Assembly: GCA_018816185.1 (NCBI GenBank)
Contig: JAHIWI010000367.1
Location: forward strand, 1-33,801
Source: Bacillota bacterium
Lineage (GTDB): Bacteria; Bacillota; Bacilli; Bacillales_A; Planococcaceae
Length of the DNA: 33,801 nucleotides
Direction: 5' to 3'
The position numbers were made by a program, and so were the translations under genes. Of the stretch, positions 1-8,529 are shown one piece after another. The notes beneath the pieces are model-generated. The model was not told where the DNA came from. It did not search any database and saw only the letters and a list, made by a program, of their open reading frames with translations. Position 1 is the stretch's first letter. Each line of letters starts with the position of its first letter.

Positions 1-1113
1 CGCAGCCATTCGATGGAATACTTCTGGGCTGATCCCGGTTGTTTGAGACAGTTCATAGAACGTGTCTCCAAGCGTACTGAGGGCAATTCCCATACCACCT
101 GAAGCAGAACCCGTAATCATCGCCATAATTTGTACGGAAAGTGACTCAGCTATTAACGGATTATCAGATACGTTTAGGAGCCAGGAAACGATGTCGTCAA
201 ATGCAGGAACAACCGCGATTACTGCTCCAAAACCAACAGCAGCACTCGTATTCAATATCGCCATGACCGAACCCTTTGCTCCCTCATTAATAGAAGTCGT
301 AAACTTTTTGTAATCCTTGAAATTAATCAACATAATACTCAAGACACCTAGTATTAATGCATAAATGGGTTCCATTTTGAAAACATTAAGCAAAACCACC
401 ACAATGACAAGGGGAATTAAAGACAACATCCAATTTGGTACACTTTCATCATTGTTTGCTTCTTCTTTAGATTCATCGGTTTCCGTGAACCCTTCACCCT
501 TAGCAGAAAGTGATTTCTCCCTGTAAGCTAACCAAAGATACCCACCGACCGCCATGATTAATGTCGTCACGATCCCAATGATCGGAGCCGCTGTTGGAGA
601 CGTATTGAAATACTCCATTGGAATTAAGTTCTGGATCTGCGGTGTACCCGGCATGGATGTCATCGTGAAAGTAAATGCACCAAGCGCAAAGGTTGGGACA
701 AGCAATCTTCTTGTCACATTCGCTTCACGGAATAACTCCAGCGCAATCGGATAAACTGCAAATACGACAACGAACAAACTTACGCCACCGTATGTCAATA
801 AAGCCGATGCGATTAACACACCAAGAATGGCTTTCTTTTTACCAATCAGTTGCGTTACCTTTTTAGCAACTGCTTTCGCAGCACCCGTTTCTTCCATTAG
901 CTTCCCAAAAACTGCACCAAGCAAGAAAATCGGGAACCATTTCTGAACGAACCCAACCAAACCTTCCATGTAGGTTCCGGTATACATATCAAAGACGTCC
1001 AACCCGCTCATTAAAGCCACAACAGCCGCAGCGAGTGGCGCTACCCAAATAATCGACCATCCTAGGTAAGCCAAAGCCATTAACAGGACCAAACCCACAA
1101 TAATACTTAACAA
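1..1113 (-). CDS. GntP-family permease, 5' part (runs off the window)
   Basis: The reading frame is open from position 1113 to the window edge (371 codons) and encodes a very hydrophobic polytopic protein. The N-terminus is a run of membrane segments, followed by FPIFLLGAVFGKLMEETGAA and, further on, FTMTSMPGTPQIQN. This pattern is typical of GntP/gluconate:H+ symporter-family carriers, which import gluconate or other organic acids. A charged, Glu/Lys-rich loop near residues 205-225 is the probable central cytoplasmic loop. The start is a TTG at 1113-1111, chosen because GAGGTG lies 7 nt upstream (1126-1121) and no ATG is well placed. The C-terminal part lies outside the window, so substrate and operon partners cannot be judged. 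Family call is good; substrate unknown. Confidence 0.82.
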   Translation of the reverse strand, partial: MLSIIVGLVLLMALAYLGWSIIWVAPLAAAVVALMSGLDVFDMYTGTYMEGLVGFVQKWFPIFLLGAVFGKLMEETGAAKAVAKKVTQLIGKKKAILGVLIASALLTYGGVSLFVVVFAVYPIALELFREANVTRRLLVPTFALGAFTFTMTSMPGTPQIQNLIPMEYFNTSPTAAPIIGIVTTLIMAVGGYLWLAYREKSLSAKGEGFTETDESKEEANNDESVPNWMLSLIPLVIVVVLLNVFKMEPIYALILGVLSIMLINFKDYKKFTTSINEGAKGSVMAILNTSAAVGFGAVIAVVPAFDDIVSWLLNVSDNPLIAESLSVQIMAMITGSASGGMGIALSTLGDTFYELSQTTGISPEVFHRMAA

Positions 1114-1481
1114 ATGAAATCACCTCGTTGTATTTACAGTAAATAAATCTTTGCATCTAGCAAAAATATAATATATTTACATATCTTTATAATTTGTTTC
1201 AGTGCTACTCACAAGCAAAAATAAATAATCTAATTTCCTTAAAAAACCCTATTTATATTAATGGATTTATCAATGCACTTAAATTAAAATACCCAGTTTT
1301 CAATAAACTATGCATAAAATTTTAATATTCTAAAATAGTATATATTCTAAAAATTTAGTGATTTTATACTGTGGAATTCTCCGGTAAACCTTCTTCAAGG
1401 CTTTCGTAGCGAAAATTCGCCATATATATTGGACAATGCGCTTTCATTGATTCCCATCATCACAAAAGAGTGTATGGTCGT
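1114..1481. other. AT-rich divergent intergenic region
   Basis: No convincing gene is visible between the divergent permease and ytoQ. The part next to the permease is very AT-rich and presumably holds its promoter, but I cannot single out one -35/-10 pair. Confidence 0.4.
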
Positions 1482-1511
1482 TTGATTTCAATCCCTGTTT
1501 CGAAATATGAT
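1482..1511 (+). promoter_or_regulatory. sigma-A-type promoter of ytoQ
   Basis: TTGATT at 1482-1487 and TATGAT at 1506-1511 are separated by 18 bp and lie 33 bp before the ytoQ start. Confidence 0.6.
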
Positions 1512-1544
1512 AGACTGAAAGAAATCGATATCGGAGGGTGAATT

Positions 1545-1985
1545 ATGAGGCTGACCGTTTATCTTGCAGGAGAAATTCACAGTACATGGCGGGACGAAAT
1601 CAAAAAGAAAGTTCTTGCTATCGATTTGCCGGTCGATTTTATCGGTCCAATGGAGAATCATGATCGTTCAGATAATATTGGAGAAGAAATTTTAGGGGAA
1701 CAGCCAAGTGCTGTATTAAAAGATGCTGCCGCTTCAAGCTTCAATAATCTGCGGACCCGTGTTTTGATGCATAAAGCCGATCTGGTTATCGCCTTGTTCG
1801 GCGAACAATACAAACAATGGAATACGGCAATGGATGCAAGTGCTGCAATTGCAAGCGGCAAGCCTGTCATCATCATTCGTCCAGAGAAATTGCATCATCC
1901 GTTGAAGGAGCTTTCCGCTAGAGCCAGTGCGACAGTCGAAACTTCCGATCAGGCCATCAAAGCGCTGTCCTATATTTTTGAATAG
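1545..1985 (+). CDS. ytoQ: YtoQ family protein
   Basis: This 146-residue protein has the start (MRLTVYLAGEIHSTWR), the central FIGPMENHDRSD and the VIIIRPEKLHHPLKELSARA segment that I recall for B. subtilis YtoQ, over the full family length. The fold is probably related to nucleoside 2-deoxyribosyltransferase-like proteins, but its reaction is not established. ATG at 1545 is preceded by GGAGGG at 1533-1538. A clear promoter and a strong terminator flank the gene, so it is monocistronic. Recognition is by eye; function remains unknown. Confidence 0.88.
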   Translation: MRLTVYLAGEIHSTWRDEIKKKVLAIDLPVDFIGPMENHDRSDNIGEEILGEQPSAVLKDAAASSFNNLRTRVLMHKADLVIALFGEQYKQWNTAMDASAAIASGKPVIIIRPEKLHHPLKELSARASATVETSDQAIKALSYIFE

Positions 1986-2002
1986 AATGTTCGAGCATTA
2001 AT

Positions 2003-2050
2003 AAAAATGGAGAAAAAGTGCTTTTGCCAAAGCATCTTTTCTCCATTTTT
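2003..2050 (+). terminator. rho-independent terminator after ytoQ
   Basis: AAAAATGGAGAAAA pairs with the downstream TTTTCTCCATTTTT, and the inner AGTGCTTT/AAAGCAT arms extend the stem. The 3' side ends in a T-tract 65 nt after the ytoQ stop. Confidence 0.85.
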
Positions 2051-2197
2051 CGTTTGTTTAGATGTTCAAGTTATAATGAACGAATATATGAGTATAAGTT
2101 AATATTTACTTCTATCCCTGAGACGTGAATTACTAAAAAACCACTTACACAATTGTAGTTTACAATTCGGATTGTGTGCCCAACTACTCATTACTAT

Positions 2198-2575
2198 TTA
2201 CTTCATGACGTATGCGGCTAAGACACTTTGAACCTTGTATATATTTAAGGATTTATTGAATTTTTTCAATATAGGTATAGTACTTCCAGATAGCCAAATG
2301 TTTAATTCTGCATCCAGGTCCAAAGTACCTGCCGTTTCAATAGAGAAATGCACCACACTTTTATATGGAATCGAATGATATTCTACCTTTTTTCCCGTCA
2401 TACCTTGTTTATCAATAAGTAATAATCGTTTATCCGTAAAAACAATTAGATCTCGTATAAGCTTATACGCATGCCCCACTTTTTCAGCAGGAGCTAGCAA
2501 ATCCTTAAGTTCTTTTTCTACTTGAACAATTTCCAACTCTGATGCATTACCCATTAAACCATCTAAAATTCCCAT
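2198..2575 (-). CDS. bacterial PH-domain protein (YozO/DUF1696-like)
   Basis: The product is 125 residues starting MGILDGLMGNAS, a typical opening of the bacterial pleckstrin-homology (bPH_1, formerly DUF1696) family. The middle part LIRDLIVFTDKRLLLIDKQG followed by KKVEYHSIPY is the alternating beta-strand pattern of that fold. The frame is open for seven more codons upstream (to 2596), but AGGAGG (2587-2582) lies inside that extension, 6 nt before ATG 2575, so the shorter start is preferred. There is no signal peptide, so it is a soluble cytoplasmic protein. The role of this family is not defined. It faces ytoQ convergently and stands alone. Confidence 0.75.
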   Translation of the reverse strand: MGILDGLMGNASELEIVQVEKELKDLLAPAEKVGHAYKLIRDLIVFTDKRLLLIDKQGMTGKKVEYHSIPYKSVVHFSIETAGTLDLDAELNIWLSGSTIPILKKFNKSLNIYKVQSVLAAYVMK

Positions 2576-2813
2576 CCACTTCCTCCTAAAATCCATATTT
2601 ATACTATTTCAAGAAACCTATACGAAATTCCTGCTAGCAGTGATAACAATTACTATTTACATCCGCAAATGAACATTCTAGTGTTTTACCAGGGTTAATC
2701 TTGTGGATTCCTGTGCCTGTGTGAAAGCCTTCACTTATTCATATATTTCAACATAAATATCCAATTATTCCAATAAATTATGTACGTATGTAATGTTAAA
2801 TATAAATGGGAAA

Positions 2814-2841
2814 TGTAACAAAACTCGTCCATATCTGAACA
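2814..2841 (+). repeat. 28-bp recombinase-type crossover repeat, left copy
   Basis: TGTAACAAAACTCG followed by TCCATATCTGAACA differs at only 2 of 28 positions from 13813-13840 in front of the resolvase gene, in the same orientation. Its outer arms are imperfect inverted repeats (TGTAACAAA and, on the other strand, TGTTCAGAT), as in site I of resolvase res regions. No second or third subsite is evident beside this copy. Confidence 0.65.
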
Positions 2842-2939
2842 CCACACCACTGGTTATTAAAGAGATAGAATTAGTTTTTACTTTATAGATATGAATTCAA
2901 TATTTTAAATAATATTTTACATATAAAGAAAATAAATTC

Positions 2940-2973
2940 AGCAATCTTATCACACAAGATTGCTGGGCTTTTT
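2940..2973 (+). terminator. orphan terminator hairpin
   Basis: AGCAATCTT and AAGATTGCT form a perfect 9-bp stem around ATCACAC, followed by GGGCTTTTT. No intact gene ends here, so it is probably a leftover of a lost gene. Confidence 0.6.
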
Positions 2974-3374
2974 ACTGCTAAAGAGTTAATTTAGTGCTCC
3001 CGATAAAGTGTCATATGTTAACTGGTTCTTATAATGAAGGCTCACTCCTATTAAATTTATGAGGATCTATTGAAATTTTTAGGTTTCTTTAACTCATCAT
3101 TTATCCGTATCAAATCTATTTATTAAACAGATTTTATAGTTTCAAGAAAATTTTTGTGTCAAATTCTATCATTTTTTATTAATAGTTTGGTTGAGTTTAA
3201 TAATATTTCCTCTTTTCACGAAAAGAGTAGATTCTAAGCTGCAATTAATAGCGAAAAAACCATAAAAATGTCCCAACTTAAATAGATTTAATTATCTCAA
3301 AATTTAAATTAGTATAAAAGTAGATTCAAAATAACAAATAGAATGGAGAGTGTCGAGATGAGGAAGTAGATTAG

Positions 3375-3386
3375 TTGAACGTTCAA
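3375..3386. promoter_or_regulatory. palindrome upstream of the subtilase gene
   Basis: TTGAACGTTCAA is a perfect 12-bp palindrome 62 bp before the subtilase start and downstream of a -10-like TATAAA (3313-3318). It could be an operator for the neighbouring HTH regulator. That role is an inference from position only. Confidence 0.3.
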
Positions 3387-3448
3387 ACGGATGTTATTTG
3401 CAAGATTTGTTGAAGACCTAAAAGTAATTTAAAAAAGGAGCAAACAAA

Positions 3449-4714
3449 ATGACAAATTCTAAAAAAATCTTTATGAGTATTTTGCTTACTGCAAGTCTAG
3501 CAATGCCGACGTTTAGTGCAAATGCTGACACGATAAGTAATAACACAGAAGAGAAAATTCGTGTTTATGTGGAAGCTTCTGACACTCCAACAAAATCAGC
3601 CATTAAAGGTAAGTTCAAAGTCAGATGGGAATTAACTGAAAATGGTTTCTCTACAGAAATGACAGAAAAACAATTTTCTGCACTCCAAAAAAATAAAAAA
3701 GTTCAAGTCACAAAAGTGCAAGAAGTTACCTTGGATACAGATATAAAGGTTAGAGCTGCTAATAATCAAGTGGCAGCAGCTGAGTATCCTACCCAACAAA
3801 CACCTTGGGGAATAAAAGCGATTTACAATAATAGTAATCAAACAACTACTTCAGGTGGACAGGGTATCAATATTGCGGTTCTTGATACGGGTGTCAACGT
3901 TAATCACTACGATTTAGCAAATACAGTAGAGCAATGTAAAAACTTTACGGGCTCTACAACTGTCATTAGCGGATGTAATGATGGAAACGGTCATGGAACA
4001 CATGTAGCAGGATCTGCACTAGCTGATGGAGGATCTGATGGTGCAGGAATTTACGGTGTTGCCCCTCAAGCTGATCTTTGGGCATATAAAGTATTGGGAG
4101 ATAACGGATCTGGATACTCAGACGATATCGCAGCAGCAATACGTCATACGGCAGATCAAGCAACATCAACGGGGACAAAAACTGTCATCAATATGTCTCT
4201 TGGTTCTTCTGCCAATAATAGTCTAATCTCAAGCGCAGTTAATTATGCGTATAGTAAAGGAGTTCTAGTTGTAGCCGCTGCTGGTAACTCAGGTCCTAAT
4301 CAAGGAACAATCGGATATCCAGGAGCTCTTGTAAATGCAGTTGCAGTTGCAGCTCTTGAAAATGTTCAGCAAAACGGGACGTATCGTGTAGCTAACTTCT
4401 CTTCTCGTGGGTATGCTTCTACTGATGGTGATTATGTCATACAGCAAGGAGATATAGAAATTTCCGCACCAGGTGCAGCGATTTACTCTACTTGGAACAA
4501 CGGTGGTTATAATACAATCAGTGGTACATCAATGGCAACACCTCATGTTGCAGGATTAGCAGCAAAAATCTGGGCTCAAAATCCAGGCTGGTCTCACACG
4601 CAGTTACGTAGTGACTTACAAAACCGCGCGAAAAATTACGATATCAAAGGTGGTACTGGAGCAACAACAGGTGATGATTATGCTTCAGGTTTTGGGTTTG
4701 CTAGAGTGAACTAA
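3449..4714 (+). CDS. secreted subtilisin-like serine protease precursor (S8)
   Basis: This 421-residue prepro-subtilase has a Lys-containing N-terminus and hydrophobic signal peptide with likely cleavage after SANA (about residue 26). A propeptide of roughly 80 residues follows, and the mature enzyme begins near residue 115. The triad is intact: Asp146 in VLDTG, His182 in GHGTHVAG, Ser361 in SGTSMATPHVAG, with Asn280 in AAAGNSGP as the oxyanion residue. Cys163 and Cys176 could form the loop disulphide I recall in subtilisin S41 and sphericase, and many other segments (PWGIKAIYNN, VNAVAVAALENV, YASGFGFA) match that group. It should be exported and degrade extracellular protein. GGAG at 3437 fits ATG 3449. 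It is convergent with a quorum-type regulator/peptide pair, which suggests density-dependent control. Confidence 0.95.
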   Translation: MTNSKKIFMSILLTASLAMPTFSANADTISNNTEEKIRVYVEASDTPTKSAIKGKFKVRWELTENGFSTEMTEKQFSALQKNKKVQVTKVQEVTLDTDIKVRAANNQVAAAEYPTQQTPWGIKAIYNNSNQTTTSGGQGINIAVLDTGVNVNHYDLANTVEQCKNFTGSTTVISGCNDGNGHGTHVAGSALADGGSDGAGIYGVAPQADLWAYKVLGDNGSGYSDDIAAAIRHTADQATSTGTKTVINMSLGSSANNSLISSAVNYAYSKGVLVVAAAGNSGPNQGTIGYPGALVNAVAVAALENVQQNGTYRVANFSSRGYASTDGDYVIQQGDIEISAPGAAIYSTWNNGGYNTISGTSMATPHVAGLAAKIWAQNPGWSHTQLRSDLQNRAKNYDIKGGTGATTGDDYASGFGFARVN

Positions 4715-4751
4715 AGATTTTAATATTAGTAAAAAGCTCAGTGAAATCCTC

Positions 4752-4786
4752 AAAAAAAATGGCTACTCATCATGTAGCCATTTTTT
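4752..4786 (+). terminator. terminator after the subtilase gene
   Basis: ATGGCTAC and GTAGCCAT form the stem around TCATCAT, with A-runs before and T-runs after. The symmetry would allow bidirectional function. Confidence 0.85.
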
Positions 4787-4823
4787 AATGCGACGATATT
4801 TTGAGTTTGTGAGTATTTTAAAG

Positions 4824-4853
4824 AAACCTTTCATTTATACTCTTGAAAGGTTT
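4824..4853 (-). terminator. terminator after the peptide gene
   Basis: AAACCTTTC pairs with GAAAGGTTT over a 12-nt loop, 8 nt downstream of the peptide gene's stop, with TTTCTTT following on the minus strand. Confidence 0.6.
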
Positions 4854-4860
4854 TTAATTT

Positions 4861-4983
4861 TTATTTAAAAGGTTTTACTTCTGTTGGTCGCGGTAATTCA
4901 TCTTCGGCTAAGTTAATTGAGTTATCTCCAAATCCGAAGATTAAAGTTATAGCAAACAACAAAAGTAGGTATCTCTTTTTCAT
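4861..4983 (-). CDS. putative secreted signalling propeptide (NprX/PapR-like organisation)
   Basis: A 40-codon gene starts at ATG 4983, immediately after the tandem TAA stops of the HTH/TPR regulator. GGGAGG at 5000-4995, inside the regulator's last codons, serves as ribosome site. The peptide begins MKKRYLLLLFAITLIFGFG, a positively charged start plus hydrophobic core as in an export signal. It continues with DNSINLAEDE and ends in a short polar, proline-containing tail LPRPTEVKPFK. Known RRNPP receptors such as NprR and PlcR are followed by genes of this size whose C-terminal fragment is exported, processed and re-imported as the ligand. I infer that the ligand lies within the last 12 residues. 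The sequence does not resemble NprX or PapR outside the general plan, so it would be a new pheromone. Confidence 0.72.
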   Translation of the reverse strand: MKKRYLLLLFAITLIFGFGDNSINLAEDELPRPTEVKPFK

Positions 4984-4986
4984 TTA

Positions 4987-6294
4987 TTACATATCCTCCC
5001 ACTGAATAATATTATTTTGTTTAAATAAAACTTGATTAGCCTTTTTAAAGTAAATCCCTGCTGTTTTAAATTTGTTTTCATTAAAATAATGTTCTGCTAA
5101 TAAAATTGAATACTTTTGTACATGACGATTATCTTGGATTATCTCGAAATGTTTTATTGCTTTTTTTAATATTTCTTCAAGTTCATTACTAAAACTATGG
5201 ATAGCGCTGTATATACAAAAGTGAAAATAGTTAGAATGGATAGTATGATTAGAATTTAATTCGTTTTCATTAATCTTTCCTAATCCTCTTTCACACCAAT
5301 TAAGCACTTGACCTGCATTCTTTTGCTTGGAATATTCTTTGACAATTGAAAGAACGGTTAATAAATATCCTTCTGAACTACTCTCACCTCCTTTACATTT
5401 CAAACTGAGATTAAAATATTCAATTGATTTAGTATGATTTTCTTGAATTGAATATAAAGAACCTAAATTTTGAAAAATTATTCCCTTGTATGCATCTAGT
5501 TTATAGTCTCCTGCAAGTTTACTAGCTAATTGATAATGCTTTTCTGCCTCTTTGTATTTTTTCATTTTTTTGTAAGCCAAACCCATTACAATATAATTAT
5601 CAATTGCTCTTTTAAGTAAAAGGTTGTCTGTATAATATTTAAGTGACTTTGATGCATAGTTGATCGAATTGAAAAATTCATTATTCTTAAAATATGTCAT
5701 GCTAATCACATTGTAAAAATCTGCATGTTCCCAATCTTCATTTGCAATATGATGGACAAGCCCTAGAGATTGTTCCAATTGACTTAAAGATTTCGCAAAA
5801 TCCCCTTTCATCAAGAAATAAATACCCAGGTTTAAGTTAAATACAAATCTTTGGTTATCATCAAATTCGTCATGCATTTTTATTATCACTTCATAGTAAG
5901 ATTGTATGCTTTCATTCACCTCATCTAGAATCAACATTAACCGAAACATATAGAGATTGTAGTTATAATAATTTTTTGGTTGCATAAAAACCACTTTACT
6001 AGTAGAAAATTCATCTAAAAATTTTGTAATGATTGTCTTGTCCCTATTATGAATCCCATCTTTGTATAAATTGTAAAAGCTTTCTATTAGAGTACTTTCC
6101 TCTTCTTCCGAAACTTCTTCTATTTCTAAGTTAAGTCTTTTGAGTAAAAGGGATGTGATGTCCACACTTGGAAAAGTTGAGTTATTCTCGATTTTGCTGA
6201 GATAAGATGTAGAACAGATCCCCCTCGCTAATGAAATCTGTTTCATATTTTGATTCAATCGTTCTTGTTTAATAATATGGCCAATACTTCTCAT
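4987..6294 (-). CDS. XRE-HTH/TPR transcriptional regulator of RRNPP type (PlcR/NprR-like)
   Basis: The 435-residue product has an N-terminal helix-turn-helix at about residues 3-60 (GHIIKQERLNQNMKQISLARGI, then STSYLSKIENN). The rest is all-helical with repeated TPR-like units such as AIDNYIVMGLAYKKMKKYKEAEKHY and GIIFQNLGSLYSIQENHTKSIEYF. That is the plan of peptide-binding PlcR, NprR and related receptors, and length fits NprR (about 420). The frame is open to a TTG at 6315, but AGGAGG lies 6 nt before ATG 6294, so I use that start. A 40-codon exported-peptide gene follows directly and is very likely co-transcribed. The convergent subtilase is the obvious target candidate. Receptor class is well supported; the ligand and target are inferred. 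Confidence 0.82.
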   Translation of the reverse strand: MRSIGHIIKQERLNQNMKQISLARGICSTSYLSKIENNSTFPSVDITSLLLKRLNLEIEEVSEEEESTLIESFYNLYKDGIHNRDKTIITKFLDEFSTSKVVFMQPKNYYNYNLYMFRLMLILDEVNESIQSYYEVIIKMHDEFDDNQRFVFNLNLGIYFLMKGDFAKSLSQLEQSLGLVHHIANEDWEHADFYNVISMTYFKNNEFFNSINYASKSLKYYTDNLLLKRAIDNYIVMGLAYKKMKKYKEAEKHYQLASKLAGDYKLDAYKGIIFQNLGSLYSIQENHTKSIEYFNLSLKCKGGESSSEGYLLTVLSIVKEYSKQKNAGQVLNWCERGLGKINENELNSNHTIHSNYFHFCIYSAIHSFSNELEEILKKAIKHFEIIQDNRHVQKYSILLAEHYFNENKFKTAGIYFKKANQVLFKQNNIIQWEDM

Positions 6295-6518
6295 ACTTTT
6301 CCTCCTCTTTTTCAAAAAATTTATGTAAACATACTTTTACTTTTCTATATTCCTTTTAAATTAGGTAAAATCCTTTATAATTATCAGATAATTTAGAATG
6401 CAATGTTTATCCCATTCAAAATAATATATTTTGAATGGCAACTGAAGAATCCTTTACATCTACAAGATAGGGTAAGGAATATTATTTTAAAAATTCGCTT
6501 AATATATTTAAAGCTGAA

Positions 6519-6550
6519 GAGAGGTCAATTCCATTTGGAATTGACCTCTC
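6519..6550. terminator. strong hairpin, possible terminator
   Basis: A perfect 14-bp stem (GAGAGGTCAATTCC / GGAATTGACCTCTC) surrounds ATTT and is followed by a TATTTATT tract on the plus strand. It lies between the chemoreceptor 3' end and the regulator promoter region. The surrounding 6300-6655 stretch holds no gene I would support. Confidence 0.55.
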
Positions 6551-6655
6551 TATTTATTCAGGTATTTTGTTTTTGCGAAAAATCATTAGATACTTAGATG
6601 CTTGTAGTGAAACGGTAAAATCATTTGTATCTCAAAACTGCAATAATCATATATA

Positions 6656-8392
6656 TTAGCTGAACTGTCGGATGGATTTTTCAAGTTCTAATGATGTTTT
6701 ACGTAAAGTTTCCATTGTTTGCTCAAGGGTTTGAACGGATTCAACTTGTTGGTCCGTAGAAGTTGCTACTTCTTTGGTCGAAATTACTGCTTGATCAACT
6801 AAAGATTTAATGACTTCAGTAGAAGCTAATAATTCTTCTGAACTAGCCGAAAGCTCTTCTGTCACCGCTGAAACTTCTTGAATCTCATTATTAACACTGT
6901 TTACAGATGTTAAAACTTTAGATAATGAGAGACCTATACCTTCAACTGATTCCGTCCCGGCTTTAACTAAAGAAACGGATTTTTCCATTTCCATCAATGC
7001 TTCGATGGTTACATTTTTAAAACTCAAAATATGTGCTGAGACTGTTGCTGCTGAAGTTCGGGATTGTTCAGCTAATTTTTTCACTTCATTAGCTACTACA
7101 GCGAAACCTTTTCCGAACTCTCCAGCTCTAGCTGCTTCAATTGATGCATTTAATGCCAACAAATTCGTTTGATCAGTGATGTCAGATATAACATGGATGG
7201 TTTCTTCTATTGCGGAGTATCCACTTGCTAACTTGTTAATCAATTTTTCAGTAGAAATAACTGAACTCTCTACTTCTTCAATTTGGATTATGACTGTTTT
7301 AGATTGGTCATTGCTCTTTTGAACTAAATCCATCATTTCGTTAGAAGACTCAGCAACAGTTGTAGAGGAATCTGCAATACGTTGAATACCAATCGTCATT
7401 TCTTCCATTGCTTGAACAGCTTCATCATTTGAATGCTTTTGATGCTCGCTACCTTTAGCAATGGAGTAAATATTCGTTGTAATTTCGTTGTTCGCGTTTT
7501 TAACAGTTTCTATAATTTCATCTAATCTTTTTGCTTCAGATAACACTGAAAGAGTGGACTCTTTTGTTTGTTTTAAAATGCGATCCAATTGATCAATAGC
7601 TAATAGATAATGATGTGTAAGTAAATGAACTTCGTCATTTCCAGACGATTTAATAAGGCGAACTTCATCTGCTGCAGCATTAATTTTCCCGTTAGCCAGT
7701 AATTGAACTGAATTTGTTAAAGTTGAAATAGGAGCTAATCTTTTTTTAATATAAATATTAATAATTACAAGTATTCCAGCCATAATGACTAAAAGAATAA
7801 CGGATATAATAGGTAAAATTGATTTGATAACTCCGTTTTGAATTGCACCGACATTCGTAGCTGCAATATCGACGCCGAGGATACCTAAAACTTCACCATT
7901 TTCATCTTTAATGGGTGCAAATGTAGATAAGTATTGGCCATATTCAGGATCGTCGACCAAAGAAGTACTATCTGTATTTCCTAATAATACATTTTCGATA
8001 TCTGCAACAGTAGTAGCGGTAGTTTCTGTTCCAATTGGCGCAGCCATTTCATCGCCTTCTGGCATTCCATCAATTAAAATTTCTAACCTTGAATCTGTTG
8101 CTTCAAGCGTATATACATACATAGCGCCAGTTTTATCACGATATTCATTTAAATTGTTTCTTATTGTCCAATAGTCTGGGGATTCACTTTTATTTCTAAT
8201 AAACTCTTTGTACATTTCTTTATCAATATCTTCGGCAATAAGTTGTGCGGTTTGGATACCCTGAGAGCGAATGGTTTGTTCAACTGCAGATTTGGTTGTG
8301 AAATATAAAAAAATAAGAAATAAAACTAGTAGTAGTAGAATTGCTATTCCTAAGAAAAGAATAATTTTCGAACTTAATTTACGTGGTTTCAA
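6656..8392 (-). CDS. methyl-accepting chemotaxis protein
   Basis: A 578-residue transmembrane receptor. TM1 lies at about residues 11-32 (LFLGIAILLLLVLFLIFLYF). An extracellular sensor with Cache-like features follows (YRDKTGAMYVYTLEA, then FAPIKDENGEVLGILGVDI). TM2 is near residues 210-235, then a HAMP region and a long coiled-coil signalling domain with the conserved hairpin tip EFGKGFAVVANEVKKLAEQS. It should feed an attractant or repellent signal to CheW/CheA. The frame is open to an ATG at 8455, but that codon has no ribosome site and lies upstream of a sigma-D-like promoter at 8424-8450. TTG 8392, preceded by AGGGGGC, is therefore the better start. It is monocistronic; the ligand is unknown. 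Confidence 0.9.
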   Translation of the reverse strand: MKPRKLSSKIILFLGIAILLLLVLFLIFLYFTTKSAVEQTIRSQGIQTAQLIAEDIDKEMYKEFIRNKSESPDYWTIRNNLNEYRDKTGAMYVYTLEATDSRLEILIDGMPEGDEMAAPIGTETTATTVADIENVLLGNTDSTSLVDDPEYGQYLSTFAPIKDENGEVLGILGVDIAATNVGAIQNGVIKSILPIISVILLVIMAGILVIINIYIKKRLAPISTLTNSVQLLANGKINAAADEVRLIKSSGNDEVHLLTHHYLLAIDQLDRILKQTKESTLSVLSEAKRLDEIIETVKNANNEITTNIYSIAKGSEHQKHSNDEAVQAMEEMTIGIQRIADSSTTVAESSNEMMDLVQKSNDQSKTVIIQIEEVESSVISTEKLINKLASGYSAIEETIHVISDITDQTNLLALNASIEAARAGEFGKGFAVVANEVKKLAEQSRTSAATVSAHILSFKNVTIEALMEMEKSVSLVKAGTESVEGIGLSLSKVLTSVNSVNNEIQEVSAVTEELSASSEELLASTEVIKSLVDQAVISTKEVATSTDQQVESVQTLEQTMETLRKTSLELEKSIRQFS

Positions 8393-8423
8393 AATTGTGC
8401 CCCCTGTATAGTTGTTACTACAT

Positions 8424-8450
8424 ATATCGGCTTGAAGTAAGATAGATTGA
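8424..8450 (-). promoter_or_regulatory. sigma-D-type motility promoter of the chemoreceptor gene
   Basis: On the minus strand TCAA (8450-8447) and GCCGATAT (8431-8424) are 15 bp apart. The -10 is an exact match to the Bacillus sigma-D consensus and the -35 differs from TAAA at one base. It sits 31 bp before TTG 8392 and inside the longer reading frame, so it also decides the start. Confidence 0.6.
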
Positions 8451-8529
8451 TACATTGAAAACTATTCTACTTATAGCATTAAAAGATGAAGAAGATAAAA
8501 TTAATTTTCCATAGTCCTAATTTCTACAA

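Larger units (their letters stand above)
2576..3448. other. gene-free stretch at the left edge of the accessory segment
   Basis: I see no gene here. The stretch holds the recombinase-type repeat at 2814-2841, an orphan terminator at 2940-2973, a palindrome at 3375-3386, and otherwise AT-rich DNA. ATG at 3358 opens only a three-codon frame. The subtilase ribosome site GGAG is at 3437-3440. Confidence 0.4.

Noticed and set aside
6403-6597. 64-codon plus-strand frame between regulator and chemoreceptor
   Set aside because: It runs through a 14-bp terminator-like hairpin, has no ribosome site and looks like translated intergenic DNA.
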